A program made the position numbers and the translations under genes. A DNA stretch of 35,848 nucleotides. Source: Gammaproteobacteria bacterium. GTDB taxonomy: Bacteria > Pseudomonadota > Gammaproteobacteria > DAOVJZ01. Position 1 is the stretch's first letter, and each line of letters starts with the position of its first letter. Positions 26,860 through 35,443 of this stretch are shown here, piece after piece. The notes under the pieces are model-generated. The model was given only the letters and a program-made list of their open reading frames with translations. It had not been told where the DNA came from and made no database searches. Location of the stretch: the NCBI GenBank assembly GCA_029882995.1, contig JAOUJV010000013.1, positions 1 through 35,848 of the forward strand. Direction: 5' to 3'.

Positions 26860-27438
26860 ATGATAACAAAAGGTCTGGTTTTATCTTTCATTATTTTACT
26901 GTCGGGATTGCTGAATGGCTGCGCGGAAATACTGGTGACCAGTGCGGCTACCGGTGCAGTCGCGGCACATGATCGGCGTTCGGTCGGCACATTTGTTGAC
27001 GATGAAACCATTGAACTAAAAGCGCGTGAACAATGGCTTTCTGATAGTGAAATGTTTGACAAGAGTCATATCAACTTTACCAGTATTAATCGGGTTGTAT
27101 TGATCACCGGCGAAGCGCCAACAGTCGAATTGCGTGATCGTATTGTCAGTATGGTAAAAAACATTACCAGTGTGCGTCGCGTACACAATGAAGTACAACT
27201 GTCAGCGCCCAGTTCACTGATTACAAGAAGCGGTGATACCTATATTACATCAAAGGTAAAAATACAGATTTTCCGTATTGATAATCTGGATGCTACCCGT
27301 GTCAAGGTGGTGACTGAAAACGGAGTGGTCTATTTGATGGGGTTGGTAACACGCGATGAAGGTTATCAGGCCGCTGATGCAGCCAGTAAGGTTTCCGGTG
27401 TACAGCGTGTTGTAAAAATATTTGAGTATATCGATTAA
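26860..27438 (+). CDS. dolP: BON-domain outer-membrane lipoprotein DolP
   Basis: 192 aa, formerly YraP. The signal segment ends in lipobox LLNGC (C21). The conserved AAHDRRSVGTFVDDETIE (about residues 36-53) is a hallmark of the family. It is followed by two BON domains, about 47-115 and 125-192, the second ending VKVVTENGVVYLMGLVTRDEG...VSGVQRVVKIF, close to E. coli DolP. DolP binds anionic phospholipid at the division site and supports septal peptidoglycan remodelling. GGAG lies seven bases before the ATG. Good length match with the E. coli protein (191 aa). Confidence 0.95.
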   Translation: MITKGLVLSFIILLSGLLNGCAEILVTSAATGAVAAHDRRSVGTFVDDETIELKAREQWLSDSEMFDKSHINFTSINRVVLITGEAPTVELRDRIVSMVKNITSVRRVHNEVQLSAPSSLITRSGDTYITSKVKIQIFRIDNLDATRVKVVTENGVVYLMGLVTRDEGYQAADAASKVSGVQRVVKIFEYID

Positions 27439-27445
27439 AAACAGA

Positions 27446-28843
27446 ATGTCTTCTGTTAGCCACATTCCTGTCTCATCTGATTTTACTTCCCAATGTCGTC
27501 AAGTCGTTGGTGAAAATGGTCTGGTAACTGATGAGGCCGATTGCTGGGCCTATGGTTTTGATAACAGCCGTCGTCATGCACTGCCTGACATGGTTGCCTT
27601 CCCTCAAACGCATGAACAGGTACGTGATCTCGTCAAGCTTTGCTTTACGCATAATGTTCCGGTCACGGCACGTGGGCGTGGTACCGGCACAACCGGTGCC
27701 GCCACGCCGATTAATGGCGGGCTGGTACTTTCCTTTGAACGCATGGATCAAATAATAAAAATGGATCCGGACAATCGCGTCATCGTCGTTCAACCCGGTG
27801 TGACAAATAAAGCGATTCAGGATAAAGCCGGAGAACATGGTTTTTTCTGGCCGCCTGATCCTACCAGTTCAGAATATTGCACAGTTGGCGGCAACCTTGC
27901 CTACAATTCAGCCGGCCCACGCGCAGTGAAATACGGTACACCACGTGAAAATACACTGGCGCTCAAGGCAGTAATCGGTACCGGTGAAGAAATTAAAACC
28001 GGTACCTACACAACCAAAGGTGTGGTTGGTTACGATCTAACACGTCTGTTAATCGGTTCTGAAGGTACACTAGCCATCATTACCGAAGCCACACTGAAAC
28101 TGACCCCGTTACCGGAATCGAAAAAAACCATTCAGGCCGTATATCAGGATATCAACAGCGCAACAAAGGCCGTTGCCAGCATAATGGCACAACCTCTTAT
28201 TCCGTGTGCGCTGGAATTTATTGATAATAAAGCCATTGAAATGATCCGAAACTATTCGCAAGCTGACTTGCCGCAAAATGCTGGCGCACTTTTAATGATT
28301 GAAATAGATGGCCAACAGGATTTTATGCCGCAGGCAATCCAGCAAATTAAACAATCTGCCTCCAATGATGGTCTTGTCAGTTTTATTGCCGCAGAAACAG
28401 AAGAAGAAATAAAAGCACTCTGGGACACACGCAAGGCACTTTCACCGGCATTGCGTAATATTGCGCCGAAAAAAATAAACGAGGATGTGGTTGTTCCTGT
28501 TTCCCATATTCCGGCATTGATCAGCGGACTGGAAAAATTATCAGATAAATACAATATTACCATTGTTAATTTTGGTCATGCCGGTAATGGCAATATTCAT
28601 GTTAATTTACTGATGGATCCTGATGATCCGGTGCAAATGAAAAATGCCGAGGCCTGTCTGGATGAAGTATTTGAGCTTGTCCTGAACCTCAATGGCTCAC
28701 TGTCAGGTGAACATGGGGTTGGTCTTGAAAAGCGTGATTATATTGATCGGGAAATTGATCCCGTCACACTGGGATTAATGAAAAAAATAAAATTGCAGTT
28801 TGATCCTAATGGAATACTTAATCCTGGTAAAATATTTATATAG
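27446..28843 (+). CDS. FAD-linked oxidase (GlcD / D-lactate dehydrogenase family)
   Basis: 465 aa. This flavoprotein oxidises a D-2-hydroxy acid (D-lactate, glycolate or D-2-hydroxyglutarate are the usual substrates in the family; the sequence alone does not decide). The PCMH-type FAD domain has PVTARGRGTGTTGAATP (about residues 73-89), FWPPDPTSSEYCTVGGNLAYNSAG and LLIGSEGTLAIITEATLKL. The C-terminal FAD-oxidase domain has the histidine-bearing NFGHAGNGNIHVNLL and SGEHGVGLEKR, with FDPNGILNPGKIF at the end. ATG 27446 is preferred to TTG 27422, which overlaps dolP. No FeS-protein partner (GlcF-like) is next to it. Confidence 0.92.
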   Translation: MSSVSHIPVSSDFTSQCRQVVGENGLVTDEADCWAYGFDNSRRHALPDMVAFPQTHEQVRDLVKLCFTHNVPVTARGRGTGTTGAATPINGGLVLSFERMDQIIKMDPDNRVIVVQPGVTNKAIQDKAGEHGFFWPPDPTSSEYCTVGGNLAYNSAGPRAVKYGTPRENTLALKAVIGTGEEIKTGTYTTKGVVGYDLTRLLIGSEGTLAIITEATLKLTPLPESKKTIQAVYQDINSATKAVASIMAQPLIPCALEFIDNKAIEMIRNYSQADLPQNAGALLMIEIDGQQDFMPQAIQQIKQSASNDGLVSFIAAETEEEIKALWDTRKALSPALRNIAPKKINEDVVVPVSHIPALISGLEKLSDKYNITIVNFGHAGNGNIHVNLLMDPDDPVQMKNAEACLDEVFELVLNLNGSLSGEHGVGLEKRDYIDREIDPVTLGLMKKIKLQFDPNGILNPGKIFI

Positions 28844-28874
28844 AAACAACTACTATTGGCTGTAAAAATAAATA

Positions 28875-29366
28875 TCAACCAGGCAAAATATCCTGATAAA
28901 GAACAAAATCATTCGCACTGAAACAACAGGGAATAATTTTTTCAAACCTGTCTTCAAACTCTCGCATGACCCTGATAGCAATGTCAGCCGCCTTGTCTTT
29001 CGGAAAACCATAAACACCGGTACTGATACCGGGGAAGGCAATAGTCTTTACATTATGTTTCAGTGCAAGTTCAAGTGAATTGCGATAACAGTTTTCCAGC
29101 AACTGTGCTTCATTATGATCTCCACCTTGCCAGACAGGTCCAACTGTATGAATTATCCATTGAGCAGATAAATCAAAGCCGGGCGTAATGCGTGCCTCAC
29201 CGGTTGGACATCCATTTAACTTACGGCAGGCAGCCAGTAATTCAGCTCCGGCGGCACGGTGAATTGCACCATCGACACCACCACCGCCCAGTAATGAATT
29301 ATTGGCCGCATTTACAATGGCATCGACATGAAGCTGAGTAATATCAGCCCTTACAGGTTCAATCAT
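28875..29366 (-). CDS. MacroD-type macrodomain protein
   Basis: 163 aa. Single macrodomain; family members remove ADP-ribose from proteins or hydrolyse O-acetyl-ADP-ribose. The ligand-binding loops are [26 protein letters not shown] (about residues 15-40) and [10 protein letters not shown] (about 114-123). The [18 protein letters not shown] signature is of the MacroD (E. coli YmdB) class rather than the poly(ADP-ribose) glycohydrolase type. It is convergent with the FAD oxidase and upstream in the same direction lies sspB (67-bp gap). No Shine-Dalgarno is obvious. Confidence 0.92.
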   Translation of the reverse strand: MIEPVRADITQLHVDAIVNAANNSLLGGGGVDGAIHRAAGAELLAACRKLNGCPTGEARITPGFDLSAQWIIHTVGPVWQGGDHNEAQLLENCYRNSLELALKHNVKTIAFPGISTGVYGFPKDKAADIAIRVMREFEDRFEKIIPCCFSANDFVLYQDILPG

Positions 29367-29433
29367 ATAAAAATAATAGTCGATGAAATTTCTTTCTGAC
29401 TATCATCAGTGGGAAAATAACTTGTAGCCTGAT

Positions 29434-29802
29434 TTATTCAACCAGTTTCAGATGAGGAGATTTTTTACCGTTAGTCGGTGGTTCCGGATCCCAGTCTTCT
29501 TCACTAAAGACCATACCCTGACCGTTTTCCTTGGAGTAAATGGCAAGCGCACCTTTAACAGGCACCACGATATCAATTGATTTTCCACCGAAACGGGCAC
29601 TGAAACTGATAGCTTCATTTCCCAGATCAAGATCATAAACTGCCTGTGAATCAATATTGAGAATGATCTTGCCGTTCTCTACATGCTCCGATGGCACCAT
29701 TACCCCTTTGGCACGGGCATCAACCAGCAAATATGGTGTCCACCCGTTATCGGTGATCCACTCATAAAGGGCACGAATCAGATATGGACGGCTGGGGGTC
29801 AT
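29434..29802 (-). CDS. sspB: ClpXP adaptor SspB
   Basis: 122 aa. SspB binds ssrA-tagged proteins from stalled ribosomes and hands them to ClpXP. The N-terminal substrate-binding core contains RALYEWITDNGWTPYLLVDA (about residues 9-28), FSARFGGKSIDIVVPVKGALAIYSKENGQGM (about 67-97) and FSEEDWDPEPP. A short acidic/proline linker ends in SPHLKLVE (115-122), matching the ClpX-binding tail motif of E. coli SspB. It is shorter than the E. coli protein (165 aa) through a shorter linker. It follows sspA by 13 bp. Confidence 0.94.
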   Translation of the reverse strand: MTPSRPYLIRALYEWITDNGWTPYLLVDARAKGVMVPSEHVENGKIILNIDSQAVYDLDLGNEAISFSARFGGKSIDIVVPVKGALAIYSKENGQGMVFSEEDWDPEPPTNGKKSPHLKLVE

Positions 29803-29815
29803 GAAATACTTATTC

Positions 29816-30448
29816 TTATGAATGTAATTCGCGTTCGGCCTCGGTCAAGCTAGCCTTGAATGATTCACGAGCAAACATGCTTTCAGCATACTTGTTAATT
29901 GCCTTGGCAGAAGGTGGTAACTCAACCTTCAAATGCGGCAGGCGCCATAATAATGCAGCAATTGCACAATCCAGCAGGGTTATTTCATCACTCATAAAGA
30001 AAGGTTTTTGCTCAAAAACCGCTGTAATGGCAGTCAATCCATCTTTTAATGTCTTGCGTGCCTTGTCTACGGCTTTTTTGTCCTTGTTATGGACAAGTAC
30101 TTCGAGTTCGCTATACCAGTCACGATCAATCCGATGCAGCATTAATCGCGTACGCGCACGCGCAACCGGCTCGACCGGCATTAATGGCGGATGCGGAAAA
30201 CGCTCATCTAGATATTCCATAATGATACGGGAGTTATAAATAGAAAGATCCCTGTCTACCAAAGTCGGTACAGTTCCATAGGGATTCAGATCGAACAGAT
30301 CTTCCGGCTTGTTATCCAGATCAATGATTTGTGTATCGTAGCTGATGCCCTTTTCAGCCAGAACAATGCGGGTGCGATGGCTATATATACATGTATCGCC
30401 TGAAAACAGCGTCATGGCTGAACGACGATTGGCAATAAGTGCGCCCAT
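29816..30448 (-). CDS. sspA: Stringent starvation protein A
   Basis: 210 aa. A GST-fold protein that binds RNA polymerase and modulates transcription in starvation or stationary phase. The thioredoxin-like N-domain begins MTLFSGDTCIYSHRTRIVLAEKG (about residues 11-33). LNPYGTVPTLVDRDLSIYNSRIIMEYLDERFPHPPLMPVEP (about 50-90) includes the conserved surface PHP motif. The helical C-domain ends SFKASLTEAERELH. ATG 30448 was chosen; a TTG nine codons upstream (30475) is less likely. GGAG is 12 nt upstream of the ATG. Confidence 0.95.
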   Translation of the reverse strand: MGALIANRRSAMTLFSGDTCIYSHRTRIVLAEKGISYDTQIIDLDNKPEDLFDLNPYGTVPTLVDRDLSIYNSRIIMEYLDERFPHPPLMPVEPVARARTRLMLHRIDRDWYSELEVLVHNKDKKAVDKARKTLKDGLTAITAVFEQKPFFMSDEITLLDCAIAALLWRLPHLKVELPPSAKAINKYAESMFARESFKASLTEAERELHS

Positions 30449-30493
30449 AATATTTTTTTTCTCCGACAAATCCAAGTAGTTAATTAGGGAAAC

Positions 30494-30527
30494 AAGGGAA
30501 GGTAAACACCGGCTTACCTTCCCTTGA
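30494..30527. terminator. Perfect 13-bp hairpin between petC and sspA
   Basis: caagggaaggtaa (30494-30506) pairs with ttaccttcccttg (30515-30527) around an 8-nt loop. It lies 101 bp beyond the petC stop and 46 bp before the sspA start. T-tracts are poor on both sides (TTT on the minus strand, ATTTTG on the plus), so it may be a weak or Rho-assisted terminator, or a regulatory hairpin in the sspA leader. Confidence 0.55.
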
Positions 30528-30627
30528 TTTTGAAACAGTTATAAAAATATTTGAGGAATCCCGACAGGCAAATTGTACAACACACACCCTGCGACTTGCG
30601 TCTTTCCTCTTTTATCTTACAACTCTC

Positions 30628-31344
30628 TTAATGTACGTCTTTCCAGTATTCCTTCTTGAGCATATAGGCAAAAACAAACAGGATCAGAAGGAACAGAATA
30701 ACCTTGTAACCCATCGCCTGACGTGTTGTCTTGATTGGCTCACCCAGATATTCCAGGAAGTTCACCAGATCACGCATGGCATTGGCAAACTCTTCCTCAC
30801 CCATAGTACCAGCTTCAATCAGTTTAAACGTGGGCAATTCACCTTCTTTGGCTTCAACCAATACCTGTTTGCCCTGTAATCCCATAAAAACATGCGGCAT
30901 ACCCACATCCTTGAACAAGGCATTGTTAACGCCGAACGGACGCGATTTGTCTTCATAGAAAGACATGAAGTAGGTATACAGCCAGTTAGTACCACGTGAA
31001 CGTGCAATTACTGACAGATCCGGTGGCAATGTGCCAAACCAGCGTGCCGCATCTTCCGGCTTCATGGCAATATCCATGGTGTTCACAACCTTGTCGGTTG
31101 TAAACATCAGGTTATCCTTGACCTGCTCATCTGTCATACCCAAATCGCGTCCCATACGATTAAAGCGCATGTACTTGGCAGAGTGACAGCTCAGACAATA
31201 GTTAACAAACAATTTTGCACCGTTCTGCAGTGATGCCTTGTCATGCAGATCATTGTTAGCATGCATCAAATTTGCGCTACCGCCCGCTGCCATAACAGAC
31301 ACAGGCAATACAAAAAATAAACAAGCGATAATTATTTTTTTCAT
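30628..31344 (-). CDS. petC: Cytochrome bc1 complex, cytochrome c1
   Basis: 238 aa. The c-type subunit that passes electrons from the Rieske protein to a soluble cytochrome c. A cleavable signal peptide (residues 1-19, ending VMAA) precedes the haem motif C50-LSC53-H54. PPDLSVIARSRG (about 108-119) and DVGMPHVFMGLQG are typical of c1, the methionines there being candidates for the axial ligand. One C-terminal membrane helix at about 214-232 anchors it. It overlaps petB as ATGA. Confidence 0.95.
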   Translation of the reverse strand: MKKIIIACLFFVLPVSVMAAGGSANLMHANNDLHDKASLQNGAKLFVNYCLSCHSAKYMRFNRMGRDLGMTDEQVKDNLMFTTDKVVNTMDIAMKPEDAARWFGTLPPDLSVIARSRGTNWLYTYFMSFYEDKSRPFGVNNALFKDVGMPHVFMGLQGKQVLVEAKEGELPTFKLIEAGTMGEEEFANAMRDLVNFLEYLGEPIKTTRQAMGYKVILFLLILFVFAYMLKKEYWKDVH

Positions 31345-32579
31345 CCTGTTACCCTCTCTGGAACTGGCTTGGTTTTCTCAAATCGCGGAATAATCATCAA
31401 GGCAAAGAAATAAACAAAATAATAAATCGTGCCGATTTGTGCCATTAACTTATACAAATCTGTTGTTGGTTTAGTTCCAAGGAAACCAAGAACAAAAAAG
31501 TCAATTACAAACAGGAACAGGAGTACCTTGAAGCAAAGACCACGGTAACGAATAGATTTAACCGGGCTACGATCCATCCATGGCAGCAAGAACAGAATTA
31601 AAACTGATGCAAACATCACAACAACACCAGGGAAAGCAGAACCTGCTACCGAAGGCACCGCACGCAAAATGGCGTAGAACGGAGTGAAGTACCAGACCGG
31701 TGCAATATGTTCCGGTGTCTTGAGCGGGTTGGCCGGCTCAAAGTTTGGTGCTTCGATAAAGTAACCAAATCCTTCCGGTGCAAAGAACAGGATCAGTGAA
31801 AAGATAATCAGGAATACAACGACACCCACAATATCCTTCACTGTGTAGTAAGGGTGGAATGGAATACCGTCTAATGGTTTGCCATTAGCATCCTTGTTTT
31901 TCTTGATTTCAACACCATCCGGATTGTTTGAACCCACTTCATGCAGTGCAAGGATATGCGCGACAACCAGTCCTGCCAGTGCAAAAGGTACGGCAATCAC
32001 ATGGAAGGCGAAGAAACGGTTCAGTGTGACATCGGAAATAACGTAGTCACCACGAATCCATTCAGACAGTGGTTCACCGATACCAAACGGTACCGCAGCA
32101 AACAGATTTACAATCACCTGCGCACCCCAGTATGACATCTGACCCCATGGCAGCAGGTAACCCAAAAAGGCTTCTGCCATCAGACACAGGTAGATCAACA
32201 TACCAAAGACCCAGATTAATTCACGCGGTTTCTTGTACGAACCGTACATCATGCCGCGGAACATATGGAGATACACAACAACAAAGAATGCCGATGCACC
32301 GGTTGAATGGATATAACGAATCAACCAGCCCATATCAACATCGCGCATGATGTATTCAACAGAACCAAATGCCATTTCTGCATCCGGCTTGTAGCTCATG
32401 GTTAACCAGATACCGGATACAATCTGGATTACCAGAACCAGCAAAGCGAGAGAACCGAAGAAATACCAGAAGTTAAAATTCTTTGGTGCGTAATATTCAG
32501 AAAGATGTTCTTTCCACATTTTGGTCAGTGGAAAACGATCATCAACCCAACCGAGAAGATTGACTAACATGTTCATCAT
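31341..32579 (-). CDS. petB: Cytochrome bc1 complex, cytochrome b
   Basis: 412 aa, the membrane core of the quinol-oxidising complex. Haem ligands are H91/H105 on one helix pair and H193/H208 on the other; the second helix has 14 intervening residues, one more than in Rhodobacter as I recall it. The Qo-site motif, PEWY in many organisms, is PVWY here (294-297), a variant known in beta/gammaproteobacterial bc1. Eight membrane helices are expected, and the protein is full length. Starts: two adjacent ATGs, the first sharing one base with the petA stop (TAATG). Confidence 0.96.
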   Translation of the reverse strand: MMNMLVNLLGWVDDRFPLTKMWKEHLSEYYAPKNFNFWYFFGSLALLVLVIQIVSGIWLTMSYKPDAEMAFGSVEYIMRDVDMGWLIRYIHSTGASAFFVVVYLHMFRGMMYGSYKKPRELIWVFGMLIYLCLMAEAFLGYLLPWGQMSYWGAQVIVNLFAAVPFGIGEPLSEWIRGDYVISDVTLNRFFAFHVIAVPFALAGLVVAHILALHEVGSNNPDGVEIKKNKDANGKPLDGIPFHPYYTVKDIVGVVVFLIIFSLILFFAPEGFGYFIEAPNFEPANPLKTPEHIAPVWYFTPFYAILRAVPSVAGSAFPGVVVMFASVLILFLLPWMDRSPVKSIRYRGLCFKVLLFLFVIDFFVLGFLGTKPTTDLYKLMAQIGTIYYFVYFFALMIIPRFEKTKPVPERVTG

Positions 32580-33172
32580 TATGCTGCTCCTCCATCTTCA
32601 CCAATCAGAATACGGCTATCCGCCAGATAATGATGTGGAGGTACTTCCAGATTTGTTGGTGCTGGTACCCCTTTATAAACACGACCTGCCAAATCAAAAC
32701 GGGAACCATGACAAGGACAGAAAAAACCACCCTTCCAGTCAGCACCTAAATCAGCCGGTGCTACTTCTGGTCTGAACTGAGGTGAACAACCCAGATGAGT
32801 ACAAATACCTACCAGTACCAGATATTCTTCTTTAACAGAACGATATGCATTTTTTGCATATTCAGGTTGTTGGTCCATTCCTGAGTCAGGATCAGCAACG
32901 GTGTCATTCAACGATACCAGCGCATCGAGCATATCTCTGGTACGACGCACAACCCATACCGGCTTGCCACGCCACTTGACGCGAACCATTTGTCCTTCTT
33001 CAAGTTTGCTGATATCTATTTCTACGGGGGCGCCCAGTGATTTTGCTCGTTCACTGGGATTCATGGAGGCGACAAAGGGTACTGCTGCGAACGCCGCTCC
33101 AACACCACCGACTACTGTAGTTGCCACTGTTAAAAAGCGGCGTCTTTTCAGATCTACTGCGTCTGTGCTCAT
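32579..33172 (-). CDS. petA: Cytochrome bc1 complex, Rieske iron-sulfur subunit
   Basis: 197 aa. Carries the 2Fe-2S cluster that takes the first electron from quinol at the Qo site. An N-terminal twin-arginine signal/anchor has KRRRFL at residues 10-14 and a membrane helix at about 15-33. The cluster ligands are in CTHLGC (124-129) and CPCHGS (152-157), with C129/C154 positioned for the stabilising disulfide. It is the first gene of petABC. The 200 bp upstream (33173-33372) presumably contains the operon promoter, but I saw no confident -35/-10 pair. Confidence 0.96.
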   Translation of the reverse strand: MSTDAVDLKRRRFLTVATTVVGGVGAAFAAVPFVASMNPSERAKSLGAPVEIDISKLEEGQMVRVKWRGKPVWVVRRTRDMLDALVSLNDTVADPDSGMDQQPEYAKNAYRSVKEEYLVLVGICTHLGCSPQFRPEVAPADLGADWKGGFFCPCHGSRFDLAGRVYKGVPAPTNLEVPPHHYLADSRILIGEDGGAA

Positions 33173-33372
33173 GGTATGGAAAGCCTCTTGAAAGCTATTA
33201 ATGTGAGAAACCGGCCTAGTGGGCTGAAATTCATCGATAATTCAGAATATTCTTAAATAGTTAATGCCCAAATTAGCCGCGTATTCTCTTATAACCAGAA
33301 GGGAAGGTCAAGGATAATCAATAAAATCGAATATTTTACAAAGACTTAGACAAGGTTTAGTGTTTCTCTAAA

Positions 33373-34131
33373 TCAGGCGGGATTATCAATTTCAATGTAT
33401 TGATGGGACAAGCCAAACTGGCTAGCCAGATGGGCACCCAGTGCAGGGGCACCATAACGCTCAGTCGCATGGTGTCCGGCGGCATAAAAATGGATTCCGG
33501 TTTCACGGGCAATATGGACTGTTTGTTCCGACACTTCACCGGTTAAATAGGCATCATATCCCTGCTTTGCTGCCAGCTCGATCATGCCCTGTGCGCCACC
33601 ACTACACCAGCCAATAGTTTTTATCGTCTGTTTCTGACCAGCAACATGCAATGGCTCACGCCCCAGACATTCACTAATCAAATTAACCAGTTGTTCACCA
33701 GACATAGGTTTTGATAACTCTCCATAAAAGGCAATGTCCGGACCGGGACCAGTACCGAATGTACCTTTAATTGACAGTGACAACTCTCTGGCCAGGCACA
33801 CGTTATTACCCAGTTCCGGATGTGCATCAAGCGGTAAATGATAGGCCAGCAGACTCACACCGGCATCCAGTAAACGTGCGATACGCTGTTTTTTTATGCC
33901 CACAATGCAGGGATCTTCTCCCTTCCAGAAATAGCCATGATGCACCAGAATGGCATCGGCATCCGCCCCAATCGCGGCATCGATCAATGCCTGACTTGCG
34001 GTCACGCCCGTGACCAGTTTTTGGACATCACCCCTGCCCTCGACCTGCAACCCATTCGGTCCATAGTCACGAAATGCATCGATATCGAGCAGTTGGTTGG
34101 TATAAGTGACTAATTCGTTAAGTGAAATCAT
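33373..34131 (-). CDS. Nif3-like dinuclear metal center protein (YbgI family)
   Basis: 252 aa. A conserved family that forms hexameric rings with a two-metal site; the true function is unsettled (GTP cyclohydrolase-like folate and nucleotide-hydrolysis roles have been suggested). Metal ligands are recognisable: HHG at residues 64-66, H98 and D102 in YHLPLDAH, and H-x-x-x-E in GHHATERYG near the C-terminus. CSGGAQGMIELAAKQGYDAYLTGE is also diagnostic. It is divergent from degS/algW and faces the pet operon. The length is typical. Confidence 0.93.
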   Translation of the reverse strand: MISLNELVTYTNQLLDIDAFRDYGPNGLQVEGRGDVQKLVTGVTASQALIDAAIGADADAILVHHGYFWKGEDPCIVGIKKQRIARLLDAGVSLLAYHLPLDAHPELGNNVCLARELSLSIKGTFGTGPGPDIAFYGELSKPMSGEQLVNLISECLGREPLHVAGQKQTIKTIGWCSGGAQGMIELAAKQGYDAYLTGEVSEQTVHIARETGIHFYAAGHHATERYGAPALGAHLASQFGLSHQYIEIDNPA

Positions 34132-34153
34132 GGGCTTTTATTTATCTGTATAA

Positions 34154-34248
34154 ATACAAGATGCAAGATACAAGTTAACTTTCAAACTTTCAAACCTTTC
34201 TACTTTCACCTTGCATCCCATATCTTGCATCTTGTATCTTGTACCTCA
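34154..34248. repeat. Heptad and octad short-repeat block upstream of degS
   Basis: 16-bp inverted arms (34154-34169 and 34222-34237) consist of 7-nt units: tatcttg (34221-34227), catcttg (34228-34234), tatcttg (34235-34241), then a diverged unit to 34248. Between them are four 8-nt units starting ctttcaaa (34179, 34187) and diverging (34195, 34203). The block fills nearly the whole gap between the Nif3-like gene and the degS start, so it must contain or adjoin the degS promoter and leader. Confidence 0.7.
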
Positions 34249-34249
34249 T

Positions 34250-35416
34250 ATGCAATCAAGAAAAGTACTCTTTTTTATTTTCCAATCCATTATTGTTGGG
34301 TTAATTGTGGCGGTCACACTCATGTTTGTGCGCCCGGATCTGTTCGAGCAGGCACCACCTGCCCTGGTCGACACTGCCCCTACACCAGGTTCTAATGCAC
34401 CACGTATTGAGTTAACCGGTCCTGTCAGTTATTCAACAGCTGTTGAACGGGCAGCCCCTTCTGTTGCCAATATCTATACCGCCAAGGTTGTCAGGGAACA
34501 GCGGGATCCTTTCTTTGATTCTCCTTTACTAAAACGTTTCTTTGGTAAGAATCCTTTTGGTGTGCCGCGTCAACGGCTGGACACCAGTCTGGGTTCCGGC
34601 GTCATTGCCAGCGCACAGGGTTATGTCCTGACGAATAATCATGTAATTGACGGTGCTGACAAAATTCAGGTTGCACTGCGTGATGGACGCAGTTTTCAGG
34701 CTACTGTTGTTGGTTCTGATCCGGAAACTGATATTGCTGTCCTGCATATTGAGGCAGAGGATCTTCCCGGTATTACATTTGGCCATTCAAATGACTTGCG
34801 TGTCGGTGATGTGGTTTTGGCAATAGGTAACCCGTTTGGTGTTGGCCAGACAGTCACGCTTGGTATTGTCAGTGCAACCGGGCGTAACCAGTTAGGTATT
34901 AATACCTATGAAAACTTTATCCAGACCGATGCCGCGATCAATCCCGGCAACTCCGGAGGTGCCTTGATAAATGCCTATGGAGAAATGATCGGTATTAACA
35001 CTGCCATTTTCTCCAAGTCCGGAGGCTCTCAGGGAATTGGTTTTGCGATCCCGGTAAATCTGGCCAAGACTGTCATGCAACATATTATTAAGCACGGTCG
35101 TGTAATACGCGGCTGGCTCGGTATCGAGGCTCAGGATCTGACACCCAAATTACTGGAACAAACCGGTTTAAAAAATATTGAAGGTATTCTGATAACCGGT
35201 GTACTGCGTAATGGGCCGGCACACAAGGCAGGTATTCAACCGGGAGACATTGTTACCCACATAAATGATCAAGCCATGACCAATGCCAAACAGGGTATGA
35301 ATATGATTGCCGGTGTCATGCCGGACACTGAACTTAAAATTGTATTGATGCGTAAAGACAAAAAGATCGAAACAACATTAAAAGTGATGGAACGACCACA
35401 GCAAATTACAAACTAG
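34250..35416 (+). CDS. Periplasmic serine protease DegS/AlgW
   Basis: 388 aa. Envelope-stress sensor protease that cuts the anti-sigma factor (RseA or MucA) to release sigma-E/AlgU. One N-terminal membrane helix at about residues 6-27 and no cleavable signal; a protease domain with triad H131, D161 and S235 (GNSGG); then a single PDZ domain (about 285-375). One PDZ and a membrane anchor distinguish it from DegP/DegQ. The position beside hisC resembles Pseudomonas algW. The TTG start at 34211 would encode repeat-derived residues and was rejected; ATG 34250 starts MQSRKVLFF. No clear Shine-Dalgarno is present. Confidence 0.92.
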   Translation: MQSRKVLFFIFQSIIVGLIVAVTLMFVRPDLFEQAPPALVDTAPTPGSNAPRIELTGPVSYSTAVERAAPSVANIYTAKVVREQRDPFFDSPLLKRFFGKNPFGVPRQRLDTSLGSGVIASAQGYVLTNNHVIDGADKIQVALRDGRSFQATVVGSDPETDIAVLHIEAEDLPGITFGHSNDLRVGDVVLAIGNPFGVGQTVTLGIVSATGRNQLGINTYENFIQTDAAINPGNSGGALINAYGEMIGINTAIFSKSGGSQGIGFAIPVNLAKTVMQHIIKHGRVIRGWLGIEAQDLTPKLLEQTGLKNIEGILITGVLRNGPAHKAGIQPGDIVTHINDQAMTNAKQGMNMIAGVMPDTELKIVLMRKDKKIETTLKVMERPQQITN

Positions 35417-35443
35417 AATAGTTGTGTTTCGTATATATTGGCG

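Noticed and set aside
33173-33372. Promoter of petABC
   Set aside because: AT-rich with TTGACC and TATAAG elements, but their spacing (12 nt) is not workable; no confident call.
34211-34249. TTG start extending DegS by 13 residues
   Set aside because: The extension is translated short-repeat DNA; ATG 34250 directly precedes the membrane helix.
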